From contig NC_069658.1 of NCBI RefSeq assembly GCF_027244095.1, positions 260,780,687 to 260,844,686 on the forward strand: a DNA stretch of 64,000 nucleotides, given 5' to 3'. The notes under the pieces were generated by a model, which had not been told where the DNA came from, searched no databases, and worked only from the letters and a program-made list of their open reading frames with translations. The position numbers were made by a program, and so were the translations under genes. This DNA comes from Hemicordylus capensis. Lineage: Eukaryota > Chordata > Lepidosauria > Squamata > Cordylidae. This document shows, one piece after another, positions 11,406-22,370 of this stretch. Each line of letters begins with the position of its first letter. Position 1 is the stretch's first letter.

Positions 11406-12778
11406 AGTCATTGTGCACATATTCAGATTGGCACTATGTACAGAGAATCAGGGCTTGTGAATACTGAGCTGAAGCTTATGAGCTAGGATTGTATTCATTT
11501 GCTCTTACTTTGTTTCTTGTGATAAGTGAGTTAAATGTGATGTCTTAATGGTGAGTTTGTCTTTGAATCAGTGTGAAATCCTTAGTATTAAGGCCACTGG
11601 GAGTTTCTTGCTCTCTTTCTCTCATTTTAACTGTCTTTCTGAAAGACTAGAATATATTCCAAGTAGTGACACAGTTTACTCTGCACATCCTTTAATTATT
11701 TTCAGAGTATCTGGGAAAAGTCAAATTCTCCATTTATTTTTAAAACTTAAGTAATAGTGATGCTACAATGCATAGTAGAGAATTAGACAGGCACTTCTGT
11801 TTAGTTTCCCAAGTACACCTCCACATAGTATTTGGGTATTTCATGAGCCCCAGCATACAGAAATTTGTAGTTTTCCATCATTTTTTGGTCTGGCTATGTC
11901 CACTGCTAAATAGTTTTTGAAATATTAAAAGATTAATGAGCTTGACTCGTGTTTTTCAGCTGATATGGTAATGTTATCTGAAAAATATGTATCAGGTGTT
12001 TGGACAGGGGGCACAATTTCAGTGCTTGCCCTAGGCGCTATTTTCCCTAGATACGCCTCTGTATGCAACATAATTCCTCTCTAGACAAAGCAAGGCAGGT
12101 GAATGACTCACTCACCACCCCACCTGCTACAAACCAAAGTCCTCACTACCTACACTTTGATTGAGAAACAATAAGTGACTAGCAGCAAGACTGCCAATTT
12201 TTGCTGTTGTTGCAGAGCTTCTGTATCTTGAATAGCTGTGTGACTACTAGAAATTCAGCAGGTTTCCCCCACCCATCCACCCAATGCCTCACAAGCCAAA
12301 TTTATAAGGGCCATTTATGCAACTGCAACAAGCAGAAAAACCCTGTTCAGTGCTGACTTCTACTTTTTTGGGTGCATCAGTCATTAGGATGACTGATGTT
12401 TCTTTATATGAAGAAACTTATGTACAACTGTAGAAATTAATATTTGTCCTACTTCCCTTGAGCTAAGCAGACTTTTAAAATTCCTGCTCTGTGGCAGTCT
12501 GTGGGATTTGGATTTGAAATAATTGCACCCTTCCATTTTTTCAGAATATTGTTTGTTTGGGGACTTCGCCTATATTTGTCAGATGTTATATAATCTTCTT
12601 TGGGTGGACAATCACCCTTTGCTTATCCAAATGGTTCACTGGTTTCTTAGAAGTTATAATTAAAACATAATTTCAGAATTCTAGTTTTCTATAGGAAATT
12701 AGGTTTTTAGATATTAATATACTATTTATTTATCATATTTCTAAACCTCCTGATATAGACATTCCTAGTCAATATCCC

Positions 12779-12955
12779 TGGACTTCTGGGCCGAAGTCCA
12801 GGGCCTCCACAGCCCCTGGGGCCCCCCAAATCCTCTCTAGTCTGTCCCGGGTGGTGTGGTTGCCCAGTCGAGCATGATGATGCTTAATTTGAAGGGGAGG
12901 GGGCCCTCCAAAGGCCTTTAGGGCCAGGCTCCAAAATTACCTAGGTACACCTCTG
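12779..12955. mobile_element. hAT fragment of the CAGAGGTGTACCTAGG family
   Basis: It shares CCAAAGGCCTTTAGGGCC and the terminal CCTAGGTACACCTCTG with the complete copies at 19937 and 21567. The other terminus is missing; a CTGGACTTCTGGGCCGAAGT palindrome marks that side. A CR1 segment begins directly after it. Confidence 0.75.
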
Positions 12956-13991
12956 CTGGAACCAGTGCTCTTTAACTTGTTCATAAATGGTCTAGAAGTT
13001 GGGGTAAGCAGTGAAGTGGCCAGATTTGCAGATGACACTGAACTATTTAGGGTAGTGAAATACACAACGGATTGTGAGGACCTGCAAGAAGATCTCTCCA
13101 AACTGGTGGAGTGGGTGACAAAATAGCAAATGCGGTTCAATGTAAGCAAGTGTAAAGTGATGCATACTGGGGCAAAAAACCCCTAAGTTCACATATACCC
13201 TAAGCTGTCAGTGACTGACCAGGAGAGAGATCATGGGGTCGTGGATGGTGGACAGCTATTTGAAAGCTGTGAAAATGGCTAATCCCATGCTAGGAATCAT
13301 TAGGAAGGGGATTGAAAATAAAACTGCTAATATTATAATGCCCTTATACAAATATATGGTGCGGCCATATCTAGAGTACTGCATATGGCTTTGGTCAACA
13401 TATCTTAAGAAGGATATTGTAAAACTGGGAAAGGTGCAGAAAAGAGCAACCAAGATGATCAGGAGCCTGGAGCACCTTCCTTATGAGGATAGGCTACAGC
13501 ATCTGGGGCTCTTTACCTTAGAAAAGAGGTGACTACGGGAGACATGATTGAAGTGTATAAAATTATGTATGGAGTGGAGTGGGTGGACAGAGAGAAATTT
13601 TTCTCCCTCTCTTGCAACACTAGAACCAGGGGTCAACCCCATGAAACAGAAGGTCGGGAAATTTAGGGCCAACTAGAGCTAATACTTTTTCATACAGTGC
13701 ATAATTAATCAATGGAACCACCAGCTTGGATGGTTCTAAAAGGGGCTTAGACAAATTCATGGAGGCAGGTCTATCAGTGGCTACTAGTCTGGTGGCTGTA
13801 GGCCAGCCTCAGAGGCATGATGCCTCTCAATAGCAATTGCAGGGGAGCAACGCCATGAGACAGGGCATGTACATACCTCTTGTCTGTGGGTTCCCCAGAG
13901 GCATCTGGTGGGCCACTGGATGAAACAAGATGTTGGACTAGATAGGCCTTGAGCCTGATCCAGCAGGGCTGTTCTTATGTTCTTATATTTA
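12956..13991 (+). mobile_element. CR1 LINE, C-terminal RT and 3' end
   Basis: It encodes LFNLFINGLEVGVSSEV, ARFADDTELFRVV (FADD box) and, in another frame, VRPYLEYCIWLWSTYLKKDI with QKRATKMIRSLEHLPYEDRL. The CR1 3'UTR follows with tandem TTCTTATG at the end. Frame breaks make it inactive. Confidence 0.92.
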
Positions 13992-14039
13992 TTTTTAAAA
14001 TTAGTGAAGTGCATCTAAATCTATGCTTTAATCTTTATT
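13992..14039 (+). repeat. 48-bp inverted repeat partner of 8971-9018
   Basis: It begins immediately after the CR1 3' end and runs into the I/Vingi-like LINE fragment. Confidence 0.8.
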
Positions 14040-15420
14040 TGTGTTTTAATGATAAAGATGCTTTTATTTTTGTTTCTTTTAAAAATATGCCAACTGCTAG
14101 GAGGGTCTACCATAAAAACAACAAGCTTATGAGTATAGGGCTATTGGTTTCCAGATTATTTGAAAATATGGCCTCACCTGTACCACTGGTAAGGGGAAAT
14201 CTAGAGCCAAGTCCTGATGCTAATTCCAGTTCCATATGTAAAGATCACAGTGTGTATAAACTCATTGAGCTGAATGAGATGCAATATAAGGAGGATATGG
14301 AGTGTATAGAATGTAATAATTTGTTTTATGGGTCACAGTTAGCAGTTCAAAATACAACCACAGTTTTTCTTCCTGAAGAAAATGTCCTTCTGAATACCTT
14401 CTTTACATAATCTTCACAGGTACAGGATGAAATAATTTAAAAATTGATATTTTTGAGGGAAACTTTATTATACTCCCAGAAAGGCAATGGCCTAAATTTG
14501 GAGGTATCCCCGGCCTTAAATACATCCACTACTGCTGGTGTAGATAGGGAGAAGGTTGAAGAGCTCACAAGAGTTGAGTAGGAAAATAAACAAACAAAAG
14601 AGTAATGAGTGAATTGGAAAAATGGATAGCGAATCACATATAAAATCCTCTCCCCCAAGGGAATTTGATTTTACTTCATTTACAGCCAACCCAATTCAGA
14701 GTGAGGAGTGGTCACAAAAAAGATTTCTAGAACCATCTGAGCTGGGTGAAGTTACATCTATCTTAGATAGACAATCTGAGGTAACGATAAGAATGCCTCC
14801 AAAGAATAATGGAGCTGTATATATTGATGAGAGAGAGGAATAAAATGTGATTAGCAGGATGGATTGATAAACTGTGACTTGGAGTCTTCAAGACAAACAA
14901 CCATCTGAATCAAGACAGCTGGTAAAATGTTGATCTCAATCCCCATCCCTAACCACAAAAAAACCCTCAACGTAATTAGGGGGAAAGGGATTGGTTTGAC
15001 CACCAATGCAAAGCTATGAGACAAACTTTGAGAAAGCTGCAGATCAAAGCCAGGGCTGAGAAATCTGTTTCATCAATCCAGTCTTTAATACAAGCCCACT
15101 CACAATATAAACAATTATTAAAATCTAAGAAATTTCAGCATGATAAGGATTTATGGAGAGATCTTGGCCTTAGGATTATTCAGAAAAATGAAAGGAAATT
15201 GTGGGCTTTGATGACAAGTGGCTCTTATGAGCACCACTCTTCGCCTGATGCTCACATTCCTGCAGAGACTTGGGTCCATTATTTTTCAGCTACATACAGT
15301 AACTCTCAGAGAAATTTACAGACTAACACCATAGACTTAGTCTCAAAGATAAATGATTTACCTGCAGGGCCAGATGTTGCATTGACAGAGTGCCTTCAGC
15401 TTATTGCTGCTCTGTCCATT
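14040..15420 (+). mobile_element. fragment of an I/Vingi-like LINE (region before the reverse transcriptase)
   Basis: A frame at 15016-15438 encodes WRDLGLRIIQKNERKLWALM, PDAHIPAETWVHYFSATY and NDLPAGPDVALTECLQL, which look like the endonuclease-to-RT linker of non-LTR elements (KxLW and IPxExW...HF patterns). Frames at 14040-14840 may belong to the same element. A 5S-derived SINE truncates it at 15421. The relation to the LINE at 32085 is inferred from style, since the two copies do not overlap. Confidence 0.55.
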
Positions 15421-15660
15421 GGAGAGCTGGTCTTGTGATAGCAAGCATGACTTGTCCCCTTAGCTAAGCAGGGTCTGCCCTAGTTGCATATTAATGGGAG
15501 ACTAGAAGTGTATATTCCCCTTAGGGGATGGAGTTGCTCTGGGAAGAGCAGAATGTTTCAAGTTCCCTCTCTGGCTTCTCCAAGATAGGGCCAAGTGAGA
15601 TTCCTACTGGCAACCTTGGAGAAACTACTGAGAAACTACTGCCAGTCTGTGAAGACAATA
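15421..15660 (+). mobile_element. 5S rRNA-derived SINE (interrupted twice)
   Basis: GAGAGCTGGTCTTGTGATAGC, TTAGCTAAGCAGGGTCTGCCC and AATGGGAGACTAGAAGTG show the same 5S-like head as the copy at 27043. The SINE ends here at GTGAAGACAATA, is split by an L2-type tail (15661-15746), resumes at 15747-15772 and is split again by a hAT element whose 8-bp target is the SINE's own TTCCTATG tail. Confidence 0.85.
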
Positions 15661-15746
15661 ATTATTTGTTTATGTATGTATTTATTTGATTTCTATACCG
15701 CCCTTCCAAAAATGGCTCAGGGTGTTTTACACAGAGAAATAATATT
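15661..15746 (-). mobile_element. L2-type LINE 3' end fragment
   Basis: Read on the minus strand it gives TCTCTGTGTAAAACACCCTG, AGCCATTTTTGGAAGGGCGG and TATAGAAATCAAATAAATAC, the same tail as at 19070-19305 and 40082-40431. It interrupts the 5S SINE starting at 15421. Confidence 0.7.
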
Positions 15747-15772
15747 GCGCTAGATGGAGCCATGTTCCTATG

Positions 15773-16324
15773 TAGGGATGTGCACGGAACTGGCTGGCCC
15801 GGTTCGGTTCGAGTCTAGACTTGAACCTGACTGGGCCAGTTCGGTTTGGCACCCTGTCAAACCCTGCCCCCCATTCGGTTCGGTTCAGTTCGGGGGGGGG
15901 GTTGTGAACGTTTTGAAGTGTAAAAACATTTTTTAAAATCTTACTCCCTTCCAGGGAGTTGCTGGAGGCGGTGGGGGTGGGGCATCCGCAGAGTTTCCCC
16001 CTCTGGTCAGTTCAGCTGGGCTGTACGGACAGTTTGTTTTCTCCCGGTGGCCATTTTGAAGGCCGTGCACCTGCGAGATTGGCCTCTGTGTGGCCTGGAC
16101 CAGACTTGAACCCGACCAGGCCAGTTCAGTCCGGCACCCCATTGAACCCCCCCATTTGGTTGGGGGGTTCACGAATGTTTTGGATGTTACACTTCAAAAT
16201 GTTCACGAACCACCAAACATTGGGGGGGGGGGGGTTGGTCCAGGGTCAGACTGAACAGAGGGTGGTTCGGTTCGACCCCAGACTTTCGGACCGGCTCGAT
16301 GTCAAGCCGGTTTGCACATCCCTA
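15773..16324. mobile_element. hAT-type non-autonomous element with TAGGGATGTGCA termini
   Basis: The element starts TAGGGATGTGCACGG and ends GGTTTGCACATCCCTA, a 12-base terminal inverted repeat. A perfect 8-bp duplication TTCCTATG flanks it (15765-15772 and 16325-16332). The interior is rich in GGTTCGGTTC-like motifs repeated in both orientations, plus G runs. No coding region was recognised. Confidence 0.9.
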
Positions 16325-16798
16325 TTCCTATGTTCCTAATTTGTCTCAAACACTCCTCAGTTTCAGCCCAACACAAGCTAATTTATTGCTTTGGGGTCTG
16401 CTTTGAGGTAGTTTTTGTGCACTACCTCAACAGAAGAACATACATATTAACATACATTTCAACATATTACAGAGGAACATACCTATTAAAAATCAGCAGT
16501 GAATTGGACCGCAGTATAAGACAAGCTGAAAGAGGGTGGAATGAGCTGTCTAGTTTAACACAATTGGCTCGAAGTCTTGTAGTAAAACTGATGGATAACC
16601 CCACTCTGGGTCTCCCTCTTCCATGGCCAGCAATAGCATAAGATAAAAAGTAGACATAACCATCTAGTTCAGTCTCTCTGAGGGCCCCTGTTTCTAGTAA
16701 CATGGTTACTATTTTTAAATTTTATTGTCAGAAGTAGGATTAACTGTTGGAGAACTGAAAGACTGCAGGCTATTTCTATTTTGTAACAGAGTTTAAGA

Positions 16799-16900
16799 CC
16801 GGGCTGCTCAACCTCGGCCAGTTTTGTTTTCAGACTACAGTTCCCATAATCCCCAGCCACAGCAGTCAATAGCCAGGGATAATGGGAATTGTAGCTCATC
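16799..16900. mobile_element. degenerate palindromic MITE
   Basis: GGGCTGCTCAACCTCGGCC, then ACTACAGTTCCCATAATCCC and the inverse GGGATAATGGGAATTGTAG resemble fold-back hAT MITEs. One end has eroded and no target duplication is visible. Confidence 0.45.
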
Positions 16901-17039
16901 CTTTTCAGCTTCATAATACCCAGTCCCTCATTTTTGAGAAGTTTCCTCTTCTGAAGTCCCACACATCTGTGTTGGACTTCCTTGGCAATGATTATGCTCC
17001 ACTCAGGTATAAACTGAGCATATAAACTGAACTGGGTCA

Positions 17040-17490
17040 TACTGCCATGCAAACAATAGAACGCAGACTCAGTAGTAGCAACAGCTTCATTGTTTCGACC
17101 ATTGGGGCCAAAATAAGCAAGACACACAAAAGGCAGACAGACAGACAAAAGTGGCGTGCTATTTAAAAAATGCTCTCAACTCTACGCGAGAGGAGAGGAA
17201 CACCCCGCTGAAGCAAGCGGGAGTTCTCTCGCAGTAAACACTCCCAAGAAGAGACGCTTTGGCGGGCAGCTACATTCCCTCCCAAGGACTTTCAGAAGCG
17301 CTCTTCCGATGACCACTTTCGGAACGAGCCGCAAGAGCGGCGGCTTCCCTTCCCAGCCAGCAGCCTGCAGCTTCGCAAGGAGGTGGCCAGGCGGCGCATC
17401 GCCACCCTCGGCACCTACAATCCTCCGCAAAAGAGCCTCCGGATCCGGCCTTGGGGCGCTGAGGATCCATTGGGCCTGCACGACAGGCAG
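17040..17490 (+). repeat. family X segments C-D
   Basis: GTAGTAGCAACAGCTTCATTG, GTGGCGTGCTATT, CTCTACGCGAGAG and GAAGCAAGCGGGAGTTCTC, then a CpG-rich block to GCGCTGAGGATCC, match the inverse of 22740-23130 and the direct copy at 52680-52990. In one frame PKDFQKRSSDDHFRNEP is close to PLKDFHKRSSDNPFQNEP of the other copy, so the reading frame may once have been coding. Confidence 0.7.
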
Positions 17491-17552
17491 GGCGGTCAAA
17501 ATTCCACCCCACCCCCGCTTGAGCCCAGCAGTGGCTAGACAACTCCTCTTGT

Positions 17553-17760
17553 CTAGAATATCGATTTTATTTCTAATTTTTACAGTTGTATTCCGCTCTT
17601 CCTCCAAGGAACCCGCACTGAAGGAGGTGGTCATGTTTATCCTCACAACACCCCTGTGAGGTAGGTTAAGCTGAGAGCTGAGAGAAGTGCCGGGCCCAGG
17701 TTCACCGCTAAAGGGGGAACTGAACTCCGGGCTCCCCAGTCCTAGCCCACTACTCACAGC
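17553..17760 (-). mobile_element. Squam1-like SINE shared by two inverted family X units (left copy)
   Basis: In inverse orientation it carries AGTAGTGGGCTAGGACTGG, GTTAAGCTGAGAGCTGAG-type body and a TTTATTTCTAATTTTTACAG tail. Its counterpart at 23903-24100 sits at the same place in the opposite unit. Confidence 0.85.
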
Positions 17761-18115
17761 GCCACAACAGGCGGCTGGCTCTCCCTTTTCCTTTGATACG
17801 CAGAGAAGATACCACAGACAGAGTAGCTTCCTTGAGATTGGAGGCTGGGGAGAGAAGACCAAAACTCTCAGGAGGTCAGATACGATTTTTACCAATGTAT
17901 TCCTGAGGAAGCCAGTTAGCCCGTTGTTGCGAGAGTACTTCAGGCAGGAGAAACTCTTTGAAACTCATCGCAAAGAGAGAGAGCCGCCCCCTTTTATCTG
18001 TCTCCCCCAAGGTTTTTGCAAACACGTCCTTTTAAAAGGGCCACCTTGCAATGTAATAGAGAGCAACTAACGCGGTAAAACCTGCTTGCTACTTTTTTTT
18101 AGCAGCCAGCCCGCA
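17760..18115 (+). repeat. family X segment A (left arm of a large inverted repeat)
   Basis: From CTCCCTTTTCCTTTGATACG to TAACGCGGTAAAACCTGC and AGCAGCC it is almost identical to the inverse of 23545-23900, including the adjacent SINE. See 23545. Confidence 0.85.
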
Positions 18116-18139
18116 TGAAGCCACCTAATGGCAGCGGGG

Positions 18140-18215
18140 AAGTAAGGAGCAAGAGGCTAAGGAGCAAGAGGTTGCCGGTTCGAATCCAGCGTGTTTCCCA
18201 GACTATGTAAAGCAG
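18140..18215 (+). mobile_element. Sauria-like SINE head
   Basis: AAGGAGCAAGAGGTTGCC and the B box GGTTCGAATCC (18177-18187) are followed by TGTTTCCCAGACTATG; the rest is absent. It lies directly after a family X unit. Confidence 0.7.
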
Positions 18216-19069
18216 GAAGAGAGGAGAGCAGAGATGAAGTCTAGGCATGATAAAATCAGGGAAAAAATACGGTAACTTATCAGCTACTGATTGACTGCAT
18301 AAACAACTTGATCTTATTTTGTTCTATACTAGCTTATAACAGAGAACAGGAGTTGCCATATTACCCACTCTTGTCTCTTAGTCTTCAGCTAAAGATGGGG
18401 AGGGGAAGCTTCCTATGACATTGTTTCTGAAGTATTGTCTTCTAATTCAGTTTGTAGGTAAGCCCTCATCAAAGGGCTATTGCTGGAATGCGTTGTCTTG
18501 TAATGTTTCTTACTCCTCTGCGCTTTGATACCCAGCACTAAAGTACATAAGCCATAAACTGATCTTCTAAAAAATACATATACTTACTCTGGAGACCTGG
18601 AGGGGGAAGCAGTTTTAATAAATGGAGCTGATGCCATAAGTGGATTAAGTCTGTAATGGTTAGCTCTTGAACTGGTTTAAAATTTTCCAATAAAAATGCT
18701 GAATACTGTCCCTAATAGTGCACATTTTGAATTACACCATTGAAATCTTGGCCTTGGCAATTCCCTGTGATTATCTTCAGTATGTTCAAAGTGGTAAATG
18801 AGTGCTTAGTGTTTTGGGAAACCACATTCAAAAGGCACTCTATTCTACATCTTGCATTGAGGGTACTCCAGCTCATAGGATCCAAGTTCTCCAAACATGC
18901 CCTCTAACTGGAATTTTGCTTCAATAAGAATTTGGTGCTAATACTCCTGATAAGGTGCTATCAGCTTTCATGGCTCTTGCTGGTTTCCTGTTGGTACTAG
19001 ATTAGCTTGCCAGTGATTGAGAGAGCCTGTTATTGGCTAAATTAAACCCCTGCTAACTTGGCAAAGATG

Positions 19070-19305
19070 CACCTTTTAATGTGTTGATTCTCTTTATTTA
19101 TCAGGGGGAGAGTAACTGGCCCTATCCACCCCCAGCACAGTACCTCCAGTGACTGTTGCTGGTGTCTATCTTGTGTTTCTTTTAGATTGTGAGCCCTTTG
19201 GGGACAGGGATCCATCTTATTTGTTTATTATTTCTCTCTGTGTAAACTGCCCTTAGCCATTTTTGGAAGGTGGTATAGAAATCGAATAGATAGATAGATG
19301 GATAG
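19070..19305 (+). mobile_element. L2/MIR-type 3' end element
   Basis: AGATTGTGAGCCCTTTGGG, GACAGGGATCCATCTTATTT and AACTGCCCTTAGCCATTTT, with a GATA microsatellite tail, match 38890-39075 and 40082-40431. Confidence 0.75.
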
Positions 19306-19311
19306 ATAGAT

Positions 19312-19484
19312 CGGACAGCACTGCAGCGATATAGGAAGGTGCTGAAAGGCATCATCTCACATTGTTTGTGGGAGATGGCAATGGTAAACCCCTTCTATAT
19401 TCTACTAAAGAAAACCACAGGGCTCTGTGGGCCCCAGGAGTCGACACCGACTGGACAGCACAACTTTACCTTGCCCCCCACCCC
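19312..19484 (+). mobile_element. Sauria SINE body / BovB-type 3' tail
   Basis: CGATATAGGAAGGTGCTG, GGAGATGGCAATGGTAAACC and CAGGAGTCGACACCGACTGG are the common Sauria/BovB 3' sequence. Confidence 0.8.
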
Positions 19485-19517
19485 CGCAGAGAAACACACA
19501 CACACACACACACACCT

Positions 19518-19597
19518 ATTAGGCTGGCTAATGGCCAGTCTTGGAATACCAGCTGTGGCAGGATTTGGACTGGAATTAGAAAGAGACGTCTTCCCTG

Positions 19598-19645
<48 letters not shown>

Positions 19646-20240
19646 AATATATGTTATACCACCCAAAACTCAAGTCTCTAGGCTTTAAAGGCAGCCACCA
19701 AACCCCACCCCACCCCCCAAAAAACACAACTCCCCAGCCAGCCCTTGCCATTTCTTGGGCATGTGAATTTCAAGAAAGAAAGCAGCCGTCTCTCAATCAC
19801 CACCCAATAGCATCAGGAGGGATCAAAGTAGGGGGGCTAGTGAGCTGCGGGGTCTGTTTAGGGGATACCTTGTGCAACTGATATAATTAGACATCGCCAT
19901 AGCCATCAGACAGTGGCCATGAGTCTGGGTTACTTACAGAAGTGTACCTAGGCAATGTTTGCGCCTGGACCTAAAGGCCTTTGGAGGCCCCCCTCTCCTG
20001 CAAATTAAGTTTCATCATGCTTAGCTGTGCACTGGGACAGTCTAAAGAGGATTTGGGGGCCCGGGAGCTTTGGAGGCCCTGGACTTCGGCCAGAAGTCCA
20101 GAGGTAAGAGCACCTCTGGTTACTTAGTCCGGTTTAATACTGCAGTCGTGTGTACACTCTACCCCACAATAGCAGTAGTAGTAGCAGCAGCTTCATTGGT
20201 TTCAACCATAGGTCATTATAAGGCTCCGAGTTCTTTTCGG
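19518..20240 (+). repeat. family X segments B-C, split by a hAT element
   Basis: TTAGGCTGGCTAATGGCCAG, CCCAGCCAGCCCTTGCCATT and CAGACAGTGGCCATGAGTC, then TCCGGTTTAATACTGCAGTC and GTGTGTACACTCTACCCC, match 52250-52700 and the inverse of 23090-23530. A hAT element sits at 19937-20118; CA and TG microsatellites (19496-19516, 19600-19642) are embedded. Confidence 0.8.
19937..20118. mobile_element. short hAT element (CAGAAGTGTACCTAGG family) inside family X
   Basis: The 182-bp insert runs from CAGAAGTGTACCTAGGC to GGTAAGAGCACCTCTG and splits a family X unit. A perfect 8-bp duplication GTTACTTA (19929-19936 and 20119-20126) flanks it. The motif CCTAAAGGCCTTTGGAGGCC is shared with the copies at 12779, 21567 and 39953. 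Confidence 0.93.
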
Positions 20241-20554
20241 TCGGTTCCGAACAGCTCACAGCTCCTCCACGCGTGTCCAGTGCTCGGATGTATTCCCTGC
20301 TGCTTCTGAACCGCGGCTCCTGGTCCCTTTCATACAGCACCCCGATGCTCAAGAGAGCACATCGGAGGGAGCGGATTCAGGGTGGGCTGAGATGGAGTTA
20401 AATCGTGGGCAGATGACGCCCTGCCTGCTGCTGGGTCTCTCGAAGAAGCCCACCCGCCCTTTTCCACGCTGCCCCCAGCTCTCTGAGATGCGAAACTCCC
20501 GGGGGCACATGATGATCCTTTTAGCAGTTTCGCAAAACTGAAAGGCGTGTGTAT

Positions 20555-20748
20555 CAGTGTTCCCTCTCTAAGATATATTTTTTCATCTGTGCACAGAATG
20601 AGTTTTGTTCTGCTGGGCACTATCAAGGCAGCACATGCCATGTGCATTAAGAATGGGGCCTTCCTGATTCAACCTGAGCGGGATCGAAAAACATTTTTAA
20701 AAAAACTTTTGTGTGCGTGCACATGCGTACACCTTAAAGAGAACACTG
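20555..20748. mobile_element. probable hAT MITE (CAGTGTTCCCTCT termini)
   Basis: It starts CAGTGTTCCCTCTCTAAG and ends CTTAAAGAGAACACTG. The flanks GTGTGTAT and GTATGTAC are only roughly alike. It lies in the family X region. Confidence 0.65.
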
Positions 20749-21332
20749 GTATGTACGTCTTGAGAAAGTGACTTCTCTATTCTAGCCTGCTAGGTTTATG
20801 CTCTAATACATGCGTTAATTCTCTAAAGCGTCAGGGGACCTCTACTATGCGATGGAAATATTTTATCATATGGCAGCTTGTTGAGAAAACCAAAGGGTAC
20901 TGTTCAATTTCTTTTGAAATACTTTCAAATACATGTATTCCGAATGGGAAAGCAGAAATATGGGTCGAGACGCTGAAGCTGAATCAGATTATGTGGCAAG
21001 ATAACATCATGGATCTAACTATAGCCATAGAAACTGCTTTGGGGAAGTCCCAGGGCTGCGTATCAATCCCCATCTGAGCGGATCCCATACCTCCCCCAGC
21101 ACCAGCACCACTGCTCCAGTTTCCGATCACCATTTTTTTGCGCAAGGGCCCTCGCTGTTCCTTAACAGCAGCACCAGCAGCAGCAGAAGTGAATTGGGAG
21201 CGTTGAGCGCTTGCGGAGGAAATGTCTCATATTCTCAGGAGCGACGGAGAAGAAATCCAACGAAATCGAAGGAGTGCGTTCCAACCACTCACTTTCTATA
21301 GTGGATTGTATTACCACCGGAAGTCTTATCCC

Positions 21333-21335
<3 letters not shown>

Positions 21336-21371
<36 letters not shown>

Positions 21372-21560
21372 AACTTTTATACCGCCCTTCCAAAAGGCTC
21401 GGGGCGGTTTACATTAAAACACCATTAAAATCAGTTAATAATTAAAACAAAAATAATAAAGCATAAAAACAATAATTAAGAATTAAAAACATCGTAAAAC
21501 AACAATTAAATAATCAGAAGAATTTAAAAACAAGTTTTAAAAAGCTGAGAAAAAGCCCTT
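21336..21560 (-). mobile_element. ATT microsatellite and L2-type 3'UTR
   Basis: A TTA run (21336-21370) is followed by ACTTTTATACCGCCCTTCC and an A-rich L2 3'UTR in inverse orientation, ending at the hAT insertion at 21567. Confidence 0.65.
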
Positions 21561-21566
21561 TGTGGC

Positions 21567-21683
21567 CAGAGGTGCTCTTAAATCCTCTTTAGTCTGCCCC
21601 GTGGCATAATAATGCTTAATTTGCGGGGGGGGGCTCCAAAGGCCTTTAGGTCCAGGCTCCAAAATTACCTAGGTGCACCTCTG
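21567..21683. mobile_element. short hAT element, same family as 19937-20118, inverted
   Basis: It reads CAGAGGTGCTCTTAAAT ... CCTAGGTGCACCTCTG, 117 bp, with a perfect 8-bp duplication TTTGTGGC (21559-21566 and 21684-21691). It is an internally shortened copy of the same family. Confidence 0.93.
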
Positions 21684-21790
21684 TTTGTGGCTGACAATCT
21701 AGACAGCTGTTCTGGGGGGATTAACCACATGAGCTTCAAACTCTGTAGGATTAAACTATCCTTGAGTTCTTCTTGTAACAATAATTACTA
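21684..21790 (+). repeat. dispersed repeat R3, copy 1
   Basis: TTTGTGGCTGACAATCTAG, GGGATTAACCACATGAG and CTCTGTAGGATTAAAC match 43270-43375. Confidence 0.65.
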
Positions 21791-21904
21791 CATCGATTGG
21801 GTATCTGTCAGGGTGGCCGTGGCTATGGGGCATGGCTATGGGGGCTGTCATGGAGATTACCTGCACTTCTGAATTTGCAACCATACCCCTGTCAACAGAC
21901 AATC

Positions 21905-22370
21905 AATAATTATTGGGCAATTCCCTTTCAGTGAGGTGCAGTCCATAAAGCAGGAGGCTCCCTTCTCCTTTGATACCCAGAGGAGATCGGCAACTACGGA
22001 GCAGTTTTGGGACCAAGTTTTGGGAGGGACATTGTTGGGAAAGGAAACCGAACATCTCAAGAGCCCGGGAAGGAATTCTACCGGACTGGTGTATTGTTGG
22101 GGAAAGGAGGAATTGCCAATGGTGTTGCAGTTGCACGGAGTTCTTCAGGCAGGAGAAACTCTTTGAACCCGAAACTGACCCATTGCGGGGGGGGTCCCAT
22201 TTTTAGCTGCCTCTTCCAAGGTTCTTGCAAACAAATCTTTTTAAGATTTTGCAAACACAATCTTTAAACAAACCACTTCAGGCTTTTAGGCTGGCTGAGG
22301 GCCAGATTTGGAAATTGGAATACCACCTGCGGCAGGCTTCGGGCTGGAATTCGGAAGAGAGCTCTTCCCT
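21905..22370 (+). repeat. family X segments A-B (left side of a fold-back unit)
   Basis: GGGCAATTCCCTTTCAGTG, CTTCTCCTTTGATACCCAG, TTCAGGCAGGAGAAACTC and GGCTGGCTGAGGGCCAG mirror the inverted A-B at 23440-23900. Together with 22370-23900 this gives the order A-B-(E-D-C-B-A inverted). Confidence 0.8.

Larger units (their letters stand above)
10850..12061. mobile_element. hAT-type element, about 1.2 kb, with CAGRGGCRTATCTAGGG termini
   Basis: The left end is CAGGGGCATATCTAGGG and the right end is the inverse of CAGAGGCGTATCTAGGG. The flanks TATGCATC (10842-10849) and TATGCAAC (12062-12069) are an 8-bp target duplication with one mismatch. Inside are a second, palindromic hAT element (10999-11126) and an AATAT microsatellite (about 11354-11405). 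No transposase was recognised. A partial relative of its right end lies at 45600-45770. Confidence 0.88.

Noticed and set aside
19339-19751. Frames rich in Cys-Val or Thr-His repeats
   Set aside because: They read through CA and TG microsatellites.
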